A stretch of 64,000 nt of DNA from Lates calcarifer. Taxonomy: Eukaryota; Chordata; Actinopteri; Centropomidae. The stretch covers positions 8,792,066 through 8,856,065 of the forward strand of contig NC_066838.1 of the NCBI RefSeq assembly GCF_001640805.2, read 5' to 3'. The notes beneath the pieces were generated by a model. The model saw only the letters and a program-made list of their open reading frames with translations. It searched no databases and was not told where the DNA came from. The position numbers and the translations under genes were made by a program. Positions 12,218-21,443 of the stretch are shown one piece after another. How positions within the stretch are numbered: position 1 is the first letter of the stretch; each line of letters begins with the position of its first letter.

Positions 12218-13070
12218 GTGTGTGTGTCTGTGTGTGTGTGTGTGTTTCCTTTCCTCCTCACTTTTTCTTGTCTGGACATATCTTTACACTATATCACACA
12301 ACTGTTAGCTACCTTTGCTTATACACAACAGGGACAGCCACCATCCCTGAAGAAAGCTGAATGGCATCCAGGGATATCACTGTGAACTGTAATAGTAACT
12401 AAAGATGCATCAAAAAATGTAAATCATCTGGTGTCTACACGTGGAAATTTTTACACAAAAGTATTATACTTTAAAACAAATAATAGATAATTTAAAAAAA
12501 AAAAAAAACATTTTCTTTTAACTTTCAAGTAACACAACTTGGCACACACACCACACACTCTAAAACAAAGCTTTGGAGTTTGTGAATAATATATCTGACC
12601 CACGCCAAAAGATGGAAAGCAAGTGATGGAAACAGACAGAAAAATTCACGCAACGCATTCCAACAGTCAACAAGTGCTGAGTGTTTCCCTGTGGAGCTTT
12701 TCTGACATGACTTGACTTTAAGCTGGCAATCCATAACACATTCATGTATCTGTCCATGGATGTGTCTGAGGAATGTGAATTCTTAATCATGTGGGTTAAA
12801 GGACAGGGGTGAAATACATTTAGAGGGAAAAGCTGAAATGGAGTGTGAAGGGAAGACAAAGTGCCAGCCTTGGAGAAAAAAAAGAGATAGGAAGGGAAAG
12901 AGGCTGAAGTTTCATCTCACTGTGTGTGCTTTAGTGTCAGTTGAATGATCATATAACAAATGCATATAAATACTCATTTTAATGAGGGAAAATACACTTA
13001 ATTAAAACTCTCCTGACCATCTCCCTTGCTCCTTCTGTTTTTATGTGGGATCACTATTCTCTTCACCTGA
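8800..13070. other. Gene-poor stretch with several TG/AC microsatellites
   Basis: No gene is supported here. Long dinucleotide tracts lie at 9984-10024 (AC), 11198-11229 (TG), 11270-11301 (TG) and 12173-12244 (TG with CG/TC interruptions). Low-complexity 'ttgtttg' repeats run at about 10832-10878 and a 15-A run lies near 12493. Open frames through these tracts (Cys-Val or His-Thr repeats) are artefacts of the repeats. Confidence 0.7.
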
Positions 13071-13438
13071 CTGTTGTGTAGTAACTTTGACCCCTCTGCC
13101 TGGGTCAGCCCTCAGAAGTACAGCCCTGTTTTGTCTGAACCTTTGACCTCTGACCCTCATGTCCATCAGAAGCAGCAGCAGAGGAACACCAGTGTGATTA
13201 CAAGCTGCTTCAAAAACGCACAGCCGTCCAAGTTGCAGAACTGTTTCTTTTTAATTCATTAGCCTTTCCCAAAGGACAGTCTGGGAACCTAAAGGCACCT
13301 TCAAAGGGTCAGGAAGGTCACTGTCAAAATAAGGGATAGTATATTATCACTGTTGGTTTGTTAATGAGAAGGTAAAGCAGCTAGACACTCTGTAAACATC
13401 TCATTTGATCGATTCCTTTATCATTCTTCTGTCTCTGC

Positions 13439-13451
13439 TGCCATCTGGTGG
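13439..13451 (-). promoter_or_regulatory. CTCF-like core motif
   Basis: On the minus strand this reads ccaccagatggca, an excellent match to the CTCF core consensus. It lies about 0.55 kb upstream of the first transposase-derived gene and has no clear counterpart in the second duplicate. The call is motif-based only, and such motifs also occur by chance. Confidence 0.4.
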
Positions 13452-13984
13452 TTAGTGGATGTCAAGGAACCTTGAAATCTGCAGATATTTTTACATAAAG
13501 ATTATGTCTCAAATTAGTAAAACTCACCTATTTACTATTAAATAATTAAACTATTATGATGTGTTTTATAATAGTGATGGAAACTTATGGAAAATAACTT
13601 AGCAAATTGACTCAGGCACAGTGTTGAGGTTCTTGTGCTTCCATCTTATTCTACTTCATCCTTACTCTCGGCTCCATTTCATTGAGGGGAATTAGTTTCT
13701 AGCTATTTTTTAGTTTTTTAAGTTTCAAGTTTATGATCTATTTTATAACAACAAAGTGGGAAGTTCTTTACCTCAAAAATGATCATCAATCTTATCATCA
13801 ACATGTCATATTTACAGTATTGTTCTCTCTACATTTGTTGTATTTTAAGTTTTGTACACAGATCAAAAGGATTATACCATAATAAGCCTGTAGCTGTGAA
13901 TGTTAATGAGCTGCTTTTAACTGGATTTTGGTCTGAACGTCCTGCAGTGTTTTTCTACGTGGTTAACGGTTGGCTATTATGCTT

Positions 13985-14105
13985 TTATTCTGAAAACATC
14001 TAACCGGACGTGCAGGTTGTATCCTCTCTGACGGTGAGACATGAAGCTCACAGCTCGGTGATACAACAGTGGTGGACTGACTGAGTTCTTGGTACATGTC
14101 TAGTC
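13985..14105 (+). promoter_or_regulatory. Promoter and non-coding exon 1 of first Tc1-derived gene
   Basis: An ETS-type core accgga at 14003-14008 is followed by about 95 bp ending in 'cttggtacatgtctagtc' and a consensus donor gtaagt at 14106. The same arrangement occurs in the second copy at 16214-16318 (accgga at 16232, donor after 16318). Conservation of the motif and donor between diverged copies argues for a real promoter and 5' exon. The intron would be 14106-14512, ending 'cctccacag'. The transcription start is not determinable from the sequence. Confidence 0.55.
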
Positions 14106-14706
14106 GTAAGTAGAGTACATTAAAATCACTGCAAAAGTCCACGTGTTTCATTTGTTTACAAAACAGTATTAAAATTATAACACCTTATTTTAAATACCTA
14201 TGTTGTTGATGCAAGCTAGTACAATACCTTGCTTGGTGGCTAACATTAGCCTAAATTACATTATAGCATCGACAATGATCATCGAGTTTATCGAACAACT
14301 TTGTCAACAAAATGGATCTGACGCCAATGATCTCTCTAAATGTGTTTTATCTTCTGCTCGGTAATGCAATTGTTCTGTTAGTTTTTCCGTTTATTGTGTT
14401 CAGCTCCTGCAGCTTTAAATAAATGCATCAGGTAATGTTAACGAGCTCCCTCGCGGTGGTTTTGTGTGAACCCTGATACTGGATGTTTCAGACATATTTG
14501 TTTCCTCCACAGAGACCAGCAGTGAACCTGGATGTCCCCCTGCACATCTGTGGACAAAGCAAGGGAAACAGCATAAAGACAAACATCTACTACCTTGATG
14601 TAGCTAAATCACAGCTACAGAGGCAGCTGCTCAGTTGTTAGCTTGTGTAACAGTTGGGATTGTCTGCCAGCATCAGACAGAGACAGTTCACACCTCCACC
14701 TGCAGC

Positions 14707-15012
14707 ATGAGTGAGCTTACAGACTTTGAGAAAGGCCAAATAGTTGGTGCCCGGGCAGCAGGTCTGTCTGTCAGAGAAACTGCCCAGTTATGTGATGTAT
14801 CGGGTCGAACTGTTCTCAAGGTTATGAGTGCTTATAACATGTACGGACATACTGCATCTGCAAAGAAGAACAGCAAGCGCAAGCCAAAGAGGAAACGGGC
14901 AAAAGCTGAAGCAGCTCCCTTGGAGAAACCAGTAGCTGAGTCTGAGATCGACACTCAAAACCCAGAGAAAGCGAGCGAGACACCTGAAGCTCAGACCAAA
15001 GACAAAGAATAA
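14707..15012 (+). CDS. Tc1-transposase-derived HTH protein A (domesticated candidate)
   Basis: A 101-residue ORF starts at ATG 14707; the longer frame begins at a TTG and is less plausible. Residues 1-50 match the first helix-turn-helix of fish Tc1-like transposases: [19 protein letters not shown], then a '[16 protein letters not shown]' recognition-helix region and '[11 protein letters not shown]'. The second HTH and the whole DDE catalytic domain are missing. Instead there is a basic patch ([10 protein letters not shown], a likely nuclear localisation signal) and an acidic Pro/Thr/Glu tail ending [10 protein letters not shown]. It sits in one exon behind a spliced non-coding exon. Transposition is impossible from this protein, and a DNA-binding role is inferred. 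A weak poly(A) signal ATTAAA lies at 15346. Confidence 0.6.
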   Translation: MSELTDFEKGQIVGARAAGLSVRETAQLCDVSGRTVLKVMSAYNMYGHTASAKKNSKRKPKRKRAKAEAAPLEKPVAESEIDTQNPEKASETPEAQTKDKE

Positions 15013-16023
15013 CTTGGTCTGATATGCCGTATTTGAGACATTGTTATTATTTAGACTCTGTAATGTTTGTATCTAAAAAAGGCACAGCATGTCTTTATTT
15101 AACCCACAGTTTTTCATACTTCTGAACAGTTTCATCCAAGTTTGAGTTTTTGAGTTTGTGTGCGTGCGTGTGTGTGTAAGGTTTGAAAATGTTCTGTTAC
15201 TGTTCTGTCAGCAAAGGGACATTTCCAGGCTCTCTAGATCAATAAGTTTAGTTCAATTTAAACCAGTGGCATTTGTCTGTTTGTGGATGCAGCTGTCAGA
15301 TGTTTTCTGTCCAACTTACTGATGAAGGGAATACACAAATGGAAAATTAAATGAAATTGTAACAGTTTTCAGAAGCGTTTAATTTAAGCTCCACAATGAC
15401 AGCATGCACACACAGTAAAACTGATATTGTCCTAGAGTTTTTCTCCCTATGTGCTCACACTAATCAGTGTGTTCAGCTGACAGTTGTATCCTGCCTGCAG
15501 TCCACAGAGGCTCATGTGCTGACGTATGTTTATGAGTTTCTGAGTCAACATGTTGACCTGGACCAGTTTTGTTAATTCAGAATCATAAGAATGTGTTGTA
15601 TTTTTTTCAGTTTTTGGAGCGACATTACCAGTGCATCTATACTGTGCTGTGATTCCATTAAGAGGAAATACATGTTCTCCTCTCTGTCTGTGTCTTCCAT
15701 CCTTTTCCTGTGTTGGGTCACTGTTCTGACCACCAGTTGTGAATTGTTTCATTAGTCTCCCATGGTAGATTAATTGATAATAAATAATCCTTAGTTGCAG
15801 TCCTGAGTCCCTGCCAGTCTGTTCTGGAGAGTACTGTTTTGACCACTGGTTGTGTTCATACTTTGACACCCCCTCCCCCCCAGAAATACTTTTTTTGTGA
15901 TGTTTAGACCTTTGACCTCTACTCTGTGTCATGATCATCAGAAACAGCAGCAGGTGAAAAACAGGGTGGCTGTTGACTGCTTCAAAAACAAATTAGCCCT
16001 GATAGTTGGGGCAGTGCCTTAAA

Positions 16024-16048
16024 TTTTTTTTTTTTTTTTTTTTTTTTT
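16024..16048. repeat. Poly(T) tract
   Basis: About 25 consecutive T, just downstream of the second copy of the duplicated upstream segment. It could be a retroposon tail on the minus strand or simple slippage. Confidence 0.9.
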
Positions 16049-16213
16049 GATAATGAAAATATGACTTGTAGCACTAATTTGTTTACCTCAGAATAAGTGA
16101 CTTCTCGTGTAGAACTTGAATTATATACCTTTAAACATTTGGAGCAAGAATAACAGAACAAGTGCCACACCAAAGTTAAGAACTGAGAGCTGTCGGGAAG
16201 TTGACACAACCCT

Positions 16214-16318
16214 TTTATTCTGAAAATTCTTACCGGATGTGTCAATGTTATTCTCCCTGGGGAAACGCAAACACAACATCAGCGGAGGACAGGCAGACTT
16301 CTTGGTACATTTGCAGTT
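16214..16318 (+). promoter_or_regulatory. Promoter and non-coding exon 1 of second Tc1-derived gene
   Basis: This is the paralogous copy of the segment at 13985-14105. It shares 'ttattctgaaaa', an accgga core at 16232-16237, and 'ttcttggtacat' close to the donor gtaagt at 16319. The following intron (16319-16811, ending 'catctatag') also keeps recognisable blocks of the first copy's intron, such as 'gcttgct', 'ttagcctgaatta' and 'agcatcga'. Confidence 0.55.
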
Positions 16319-17014
16319 GTAAGTACGTCACAGTTATCAGTGCAAACCTGTATGTGTTCGATTCCTCTTTAAGTAGCGTTAAAATGATAACAGGTCACTC
16401 AGAATACGTGTTTTGTTGATGGAAGCTAATCTAGTAGCTTGCTACCTGGTTAGCCTGAATTACAGCATCGAAAATTCACGTCGCCATAGAGTTGAATGAA
16501 CACCTTTGGACGGTCAACACAAACTAAACTAAGGCTAATGAGTGCGCACTAAAAAAACTGCTCTAAATGTTTTTTGTTTTTTTTTTTAACTGATGTTAGT
16601 ACGATATACTGTACGGTAAGGTGGTCGATATATTTTGTTTAGCCCATGTAGTTCTTAACAGGTAGTGATGGCTCCCACACATTGGTTGTTATGTGTTATG
16701 TCTTGATACTGAATCTACCTTAGCATACAATTATGTGTTGGTGTTTTAATCATGTGTAAAGTGGGTATTTCTCATTTTTAATATATCGTATTATCCCACC
16801 TTCATCTATAGACCAACGAGGACACTGTGAAACCTCAACAGCTTGTCAGTGGATCCCTGGATCTTTCTGCCTAAGGGTATAAAATAATGGAAACACCACA
16901 TGACAGAGGACTTTTGAGCACTTGAGTAGCAATAACAAAACCGACTGCCTGTCTGTTGGCTCTAAAAAAACAAAAAAAGACAGTCAACACTTGTATAGAA
17001 GTGCCCAAAGCAGT

Positions 17015-17578
17015 ATGAGTGACTTAACAGAGTTTGAAAGATGCCAGATAGTTGCTGCACGACTTTCTGGTGCATCTGTCACAAAAACTGCACAGCTGTT
17101 CAATGTTGCAAGAGGAACAGTCTCGAGAGTCATGACTGTATACATTAAACATGGAAGAACAGCATCAGCAAAGAAGAACAGCGGGCGCAAGTCAAAGCTT
17201 ACTGAAAAGGATAGACAAACACTTCTCAGGATAGTTGATGAACACCCTGAGTATACAGCCTCAAAAATAACCTCAGAGTTGAACAGACACCTCTCTCACA
17301 CTGTCTCCGTTAAAACCATACGGCGTGAGCTTCACAAAGCTGGTATTTTTAGAGGAGGAGCCAATCGGAAGCCAGAGACTGACACGCAAAAGCCAGATGA
17401 AAAGAACATGAAACCTGAACTAAACAAGGAGTGTAACTCACATAAAACACCTGAAATGCAAACAAATGCCAAAGAGTGTAGTGGACAAAAGGAATTGGGA
17501 GAACCCCAAGCAAGCGTTGAAGAGTACAACACAGAAAAATCTGAAGAGAGAATACAGCCTGAAGCCAATGTCAGGTGA
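17015..17578 (+). CDS. Tc1-transposase-derived bipartite HTH protein B
   Basis: The chosen start is ATG 17015 ([19 protein letters not shown]), aligned with the start of paralogue A. Both halves of the Tc1 paired-like DNA-binding region are present: HTH1 at residues 1-45 ('[16 protein letters not shown]') and HTH2 at about 60-110 ('[19 protein letters not shown]' through '[16 protein letters not shown]'). The linker '[16 protein letters not shown]' resembles the AT-hook-like GRPR linker. The DDE nuclease domain is absent; the remaining 75 or so residues are a hydrophilic tail homologous to A ('DTQKPDEKN', '[11 protein letters not shown]'). The frame stops at 17576-17578, but tail-like coding continues in the +1 frame to 17708, suggesting a one-base insertion near 17570. 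Poly(A) signal AATAAA at 17988. Function unknown; DNA binding is inferred. Confidence 0.6.
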   Translation: MSDLTEFERCQIVAARLSGASVTKTAQLFNVARGTVSRVMTVYIKHGRTASAKKNSGRKSKLTEKDRQTLLRIVDEHPEYTASKITSELNRHLSHTVSVKTIRRELHKAGIFRGGANRKPETDTQKPDEKNMKPELNKECNSHKTPEMQTNAKECSGQKELGEPQASVEEYNTEKSEERIQPEANVR

Positions 17579-17708
17579 AGAGGAGTCCAGCACACAAAAG
17601 TCTGGTGAAGAGAGCATAGGACCTGAATCCCAGACAGGTGAAAAAGACTCACAAAAGTATGATGACAAGACCACAGGACCTGAACCTCAGATCAGTGAAA
17701 TGGAATAA
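17579..17708 (+). pseudogene. Out-of-frame continuation of protein B tail
   Basis: In the +1 frame relative to protein B, translation after the stop gives '[19 protein letters not shown]', then 'SQTGEKDSQKYDDK' and 'TTGPEPQISEME', ending at TAA 17706-17708. This repeats a unit of about 20 residues already present before the stop ('[15 protein letters not shown]'). The match of composition and repeat register suggests the two frames were once continuous. Either a recent frameshift has shortened the protein or the sequence has a one-base error. Confidence 0.45.
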
Positions 17709-17719
17709 CATGGTCTGAT

Positions 17720-19160
17720 GTATTGGATTTCAGCCTTTTTAATACATCTTTGGTCATGTTAAGGGAAAACCACAGAATGCCTTCATCCCCTAATGTTGCC
17801 AACTATTGGATGTGCTCATGGATCTTTAATGATGTTTGAATTTTGTAGATTTTATTATTTATTTTTGCATGAATGCATTATAGTGCAATGTTGATGCTTT
17901 TTTGCAATTTTTTTTATTTTTTTCTGGTTTACAAGCAAATATCATACCTTCAATGTAGATTATTGAGAATTAACTTAAATTGTTGAAAATAAACGTAGTG
18001 CCAGTGTTAAATAGTATATATTATGGTATTGTTTAATACAAAACACTCAATTCGGTACACATAATGAATCACAAAATTCAGGGTTTGTTTTGTAGTTTAT
18101 AGACCAATGCCATGCTGCTGTTTTTAACTATATCTCATCATTTCATTTGTACTGTAAAGCATGGCCTTTTTGATGTTCTCTCAGAAAAACCTCTTGTAAT
18201 GGTGTGAAACCATGTAGCAAGTGCAAGCCCATTAAAGCCTTCAAACATACTCCCTCTACTGGTTCAAAAAGTCATACTGTGTTGAAGTTAACATACAAAC
18301 TCCCATGTTTGCAGTTGAAGAACTCCACAATGTGTAACTTCTAACACACCTTGGTATATAATGTTTAATAGTGGGGATATTAAGGTGTATTAAGAAATGT
18401 GCTGTGTTTTATGGCTTATTTAACAGATGTCTCAGACTATTGTGCTAAACTCTTGATTTTTGAGTTCAGGAAAGTAACAGTGTTGGTGTTGAGCTTCAAA
18501 CCCAAACTCTTTGTTTCAGAATGTCCTTAAGAAAACAATGGGATGGCAGTTTTGTCTACTTTAGTCAGGCACATTTACCAGTATACACTTAATCTTTTCT
18601 GCAAATGTACTGAGTGATGGTTGCTGACCCCACCATAAGCTGTTGAATCTCAATCATCAAAGACTAAATTGAACATGTTTCTAGAGCCTGCATGTGCATG
18701 GCTGTAGCAGAGAGGGGAATGGCACACAAAGCATAAGACAGCACTGTAATGATTGTACTGCATATTAAAACACGACACAAAAAGTTTCAAGTTGTCTGTA
18801 CTTTCTTTTTTTAAAGTTGAAATATACTCTTCTCTGTCAAAAGAGGTTGACTGTGGCTTTGGCAGGCAAGGAGTCCAAGAACAGCTACAGTGATGTCACA
18901 TCATTCAGAGCAACTGTATGCAAGCCTTGTCAATCCATAGTAAACACATGATAAATTTATTGCACGGCTGTTGTTTTATTGCACAAGATTTGTTTTAGTG
19001 AGTAAACAAGATGGATATTAATTATTTCTATATAAACTATATTTGAATGATATCTTGTGTAGTCAAAATGATGATATGTCTATATGTGAGGGAAGTCTTT
19101 GGTTTTATTACACAAAAGGCTCACATTTTGAAAAATTCACTGTAATGATTTTTTTTTTTT
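17720..19160. other. Intergenic stretch between Tc1-derived gene B and selenok
   Basis: This holds the 3' untranslated region and poly(A) signal (17988-17993) of gene B, then about 1.1 kb of AT-rich sequence with no recognised gene, repeat family or RNA. It leads into the selenok promoter. Confidence 0.5.
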
Positions 19161-19172
19161 TTCATATCGTCT

Positions 19173-19271
19173 GCACATGCGCGTCACAATGTGACGCAGC
19201 AATAACGGATCCGGAAGTACAACACGAGAGATAAACACAGCTGTGAAAGCTGTGGTGTTACTTTCAGCAAT
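19173..19271 (+). promoter_or_regulatory. selenok: selenok proximal promoter and 5' UTR
   Basis: Within 100 bp of the start codon there is an NRF1-like gcacatgcgc (19173-19182), a perfect inverted repeat gcgtcac-aat-gtgacgc (19181-19197) made of two CRE half-sites, and an ETS site ccggaagt (19211-19218). There is no TATA box. This is the layout of a housekeeping promoter. Binding is inferred from motifs. Confidence 0.6.
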
Positions 19272-21117
19272 ATGGTGTACGTGTCCAACGGTGAGTAGTT
19301 TCGCCTCGGTCTTCTATCTTTTTCTCACCCTAAGAGCAAAAATGTAGCTTTCTTGTAGATATTGTTGAACATGGTTTCTTTAAACACCACTAGTATGGGA
19401 ATGTGCAATAGCAGCAAACCGGTTTAATGTAGCAAACTAGCTTGCTAACTAGCCTAGCCCGACTGGATCTGCGTAGCAGGTATAACTGCTAAATTAATAT
19501 TGCATAAGAGGGCTTTTACCAGTTCTTCCTCGGAATATCATTTCAGTGTTGATAGAGAGGAATGTTTATAGTATTCAGTGTGCTGTATTTAACATTAGGC
19601 CGTGTAATCCTGCTGTGTTTTCTCTCGGTTGAATAGCTGTCAGTTTGTCAACCGGTAAACCTATGAGGAATGTATTCACACACTCTTGTTTTTAAATGAG
19701 AGTAACATCTCAAGCTTTGCTGTCCTCCATCACCTGATCTCTGTTGTTTCACCCATTTTTCCCTCTCTCCCTTTTTCTCTCCGTCTTCTTCTCAGGTCAG
19801 GTCCTGGACAACAGGTTCCAGTCACCGTGGCGACTGTCGTTACTGGTCGATCTCTTCTGGGGAGCCGTGGAGTTTATCGGCCTCTTGTAAGTCAGCCAGT
19901 GACTGAAACATTGAATCAAGTAAACGAAAGGCCACCTAATTAAGTATAATGGATGTGTGACCTTGTAAACAATGTTATCTACACGTGAATTGAAGTGTTT
20001 TTGTCAAGTTGTGATTTCTATTGTCCAATATTGTTGCTAGCGAAACTGATGAAAAGTGGTGGAATAGTAAGAAATCTGAAAGAGTTAAAGTCTACAATCA
20101 CATCAGTGGCCCTGTTGGACAGCGGTGCTTTGAGCTAAATGTTAACGTTAATGTAAACATGCTGATGTTAGTAGGTATAATGTTTATCACGTTCACTTCC
20201 TTAATTCAGTGCATTAGCATGGTAACATTTTCTAATGAGGTATATGCTAAGGCTTATAGGAATGTAATGTGTTTTGCAAGTATTTTGTCATAATCCAACA
20301 ATAAAGGAAGAATCTTTTTTCATCCACTTTTTCCTCTGCCAGTTTTAGGACATTGGTTCACCCAGACATGAGAAAGGATGGATCAAGTGGTATGACACAA
20401 TACAGTGATGGCAGAGGGTAGGTCCCTGGTGCACAGTCATTTCTCCACACACTTACACACACTGGGGACATGCCCTACATGTCCCTGTGTCCTGAACAAT
20501 GAAGATAACTAATCTGATGATGGCAGTGTAGTCTGTGTGTCAGCAAGTTCTGTAGCTGTCATATATGTAGGAACTAGCTGATTATTTTCTTTGGAATGGG
20601 GTTTCATGTTTAATTGAAAGAAAAATTTCATGCTTATACCCACTACTGCAGTTTACTTATGGCTGCACAGGAGTGAGCTGAGCACAGTGTTCACATCTAC
20701 ATAGCTCATCCCTTGCACTCCAGCTTTAAATATCTGATATAGACAAATTACAAAAACCTAATTTTATACCAGTGTTCCCTCTCACATTTCTCTGCTGTTG
20801 CATGCTTTGCAGGCCTCCAGGTCCCCCTGGTGGAAGAAGGCGGATGGGAAGAATAATTCATGGTGCAGGTCCCACCCCTCCACCAATGGGTGGAGGAGGA
20901 TGAGGAAGGTACAAATATCTTTTTTCTGAATTAAACAATACTCTTACTCTATTTCTTGAGCCTGTATCACAAAGTGAGATTAGGGTTTAATCAAATTACT
21001 ATAAGTTGTTAATGTTATCTTTTTAAAGTTGTTTCTCAGTTGCCCCACAGATATTTGGACATGATGTGAATATAACATTAATTCTTCACTATATAATCCC
21101 CACTTCTCTCTAGGTAA
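19272..21117 (+). CDS. selenok: Selenoprotein K, complete, five exons
   Basis: Exons are 19272-19290, 19796-19886, 20343-20417, 20813-20908 and 21114-21117, all with GT-AG borders and consistent phases. The product is 94 residues, the same length as human SELENOK as I recall it. It starts MVYVSNGQVLDNRFQSPWR, has one membrane segment at about 19-40 (LSLLVDLFWGAVEFIGLFF), then a cytosolic Gly/Pro/Arg-rich tail ending GGGGUGR. The TGA at 20901-20903 is read as selenocysteine at residue 92, followed by Gly and an Arg codon split by the last intron, then TAA. Selenoprotein K is a single-pass ER membrane protein that works with DHHC6 in palmitoylation and with the p97/Derlin degradation machinery. 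It is convergent with actr8. Confidence 0.97.
20901..20903 (+). other. selenok: Selenocysteine TGA codon
   Basis: In-frame TGA between GGA-GGA-GGA and GGA-AG|G. It is followed by two more codons before the true TAA, matching the Gly-Gly-Sec-Gly-Arg end of the SelK family. A normal gene finder would stop here and lose the last residues. The exon ends five bases downstream, so a failed recoding event would not meet the usual >50-nt rule for nonsense-mediated decay. Confidence 0.95.
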
Positions 21118-21242
21118 ATGCCTACACAGCCAGTGTAGGCGTGGGGCTTGGGCTGTCCGTTTGCTGAGAACTAAAAGACAGATGATAACATCACAGTGCT
21201 GAAGCCCCTCATCCTCAGCTGCCACTGCCATGAGCAGATCCT

Positions 21243-21289
21243 TGACGCCTTTCTGGGAATTCCTACACATAGGGGCCAGAGTGGCTGAT
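21243..21289 (+). promoter_or_regulatory. selenok: SECIS element, type II
   Basis: Located 126 bases after the stop codon in the last exon. The 5' core TGAC (21243-21246) faces TGAT (21286-21289), giving the non-Watson-Crick quartet with tandem G-A pairs. Helix II pairs gcctttctgg (21247-21256) with ccagagtggc (21276-21285), with one T-T mismatch and one G-T pair. The unpaired AA is at 21258-21259, exactly 12 bases after the core. A small extra stem, cctacacatagg (21262-21273), caps the loop, which makes it form 2. The base before the core is T rather than the usual A. It recruits SBP2 to allow UGA recoding. Confidence 0.9.
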
Positions 21290-21437
21290 AAGGCAGCTAG
21301 CTGCACCCCTTCCTCCCGTTTTCCTGCTTCTGCCCTTCCACAATATTCTCCCAGAGATGTGTATCGCCGACATCTCAGTCATGGTAGTCCCTCCTGAAAA
21401 CAGTTAAGTTAGTTTGTGTTTTGTATCCTTCTGATTG

Positions 21438-21443
21438 AATAAA
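21438..21443 (+). terminator. selenok: selenok poly(A) signal
   Basis: Canonical AATAAA about 320 bases after the stop codon, followed by GT-rich sequence ('gtgcactgttaacatgt'). It gives a 3' UTR that contains the SECIS element. Confidence 0.8.

Larger units (their letters stand above)
13090..15995. repeat. Upstream segment of tandem duplication (two copies)
   Basis: About 13138-13225 and 15907-15990 are homologous. Both contain 'tttgacctct', then '(c)atcagaa(g)cagcagcag', then 'ctgcttcaaaaac'. They lie about 2.77 kb apart, each upstream of one transposase-derived gene. Together with the matching first exons and introns they show that a block of at least 1.5 kb was duplicated in tandem. Copy 1 has about 0.5 kb of extra sequence before its exon 1 that copy 2 lacks. 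Confidence 0.7.

Noticed and set aside
11908..12385. Overlapping ORFs rich in His-Thr or Cys-Val
   Set aside because: They are translations of the TG microsatellite on both strands.
14635..14706. Upstream extension of Tc1-derived protein A
   Set aside because: It begins at TTG and has no match to paralogue B or Tc1; the ATG at 14707 aligns with the family start.
15447..15938. 163-codon minus-strand ORF
   Set aside because: It has no recognisable motif or codon pattern and lies across the duplicated upstream segment, so it is most likely chance.
21182..21233. Alternative SECIS using ATGA at 21182 and TGAG at 21230
   Set aside because: The stem is poorly paired and the core-to-loop distance is wrong; the hairpin at 21243-21289 satisfies every rule.
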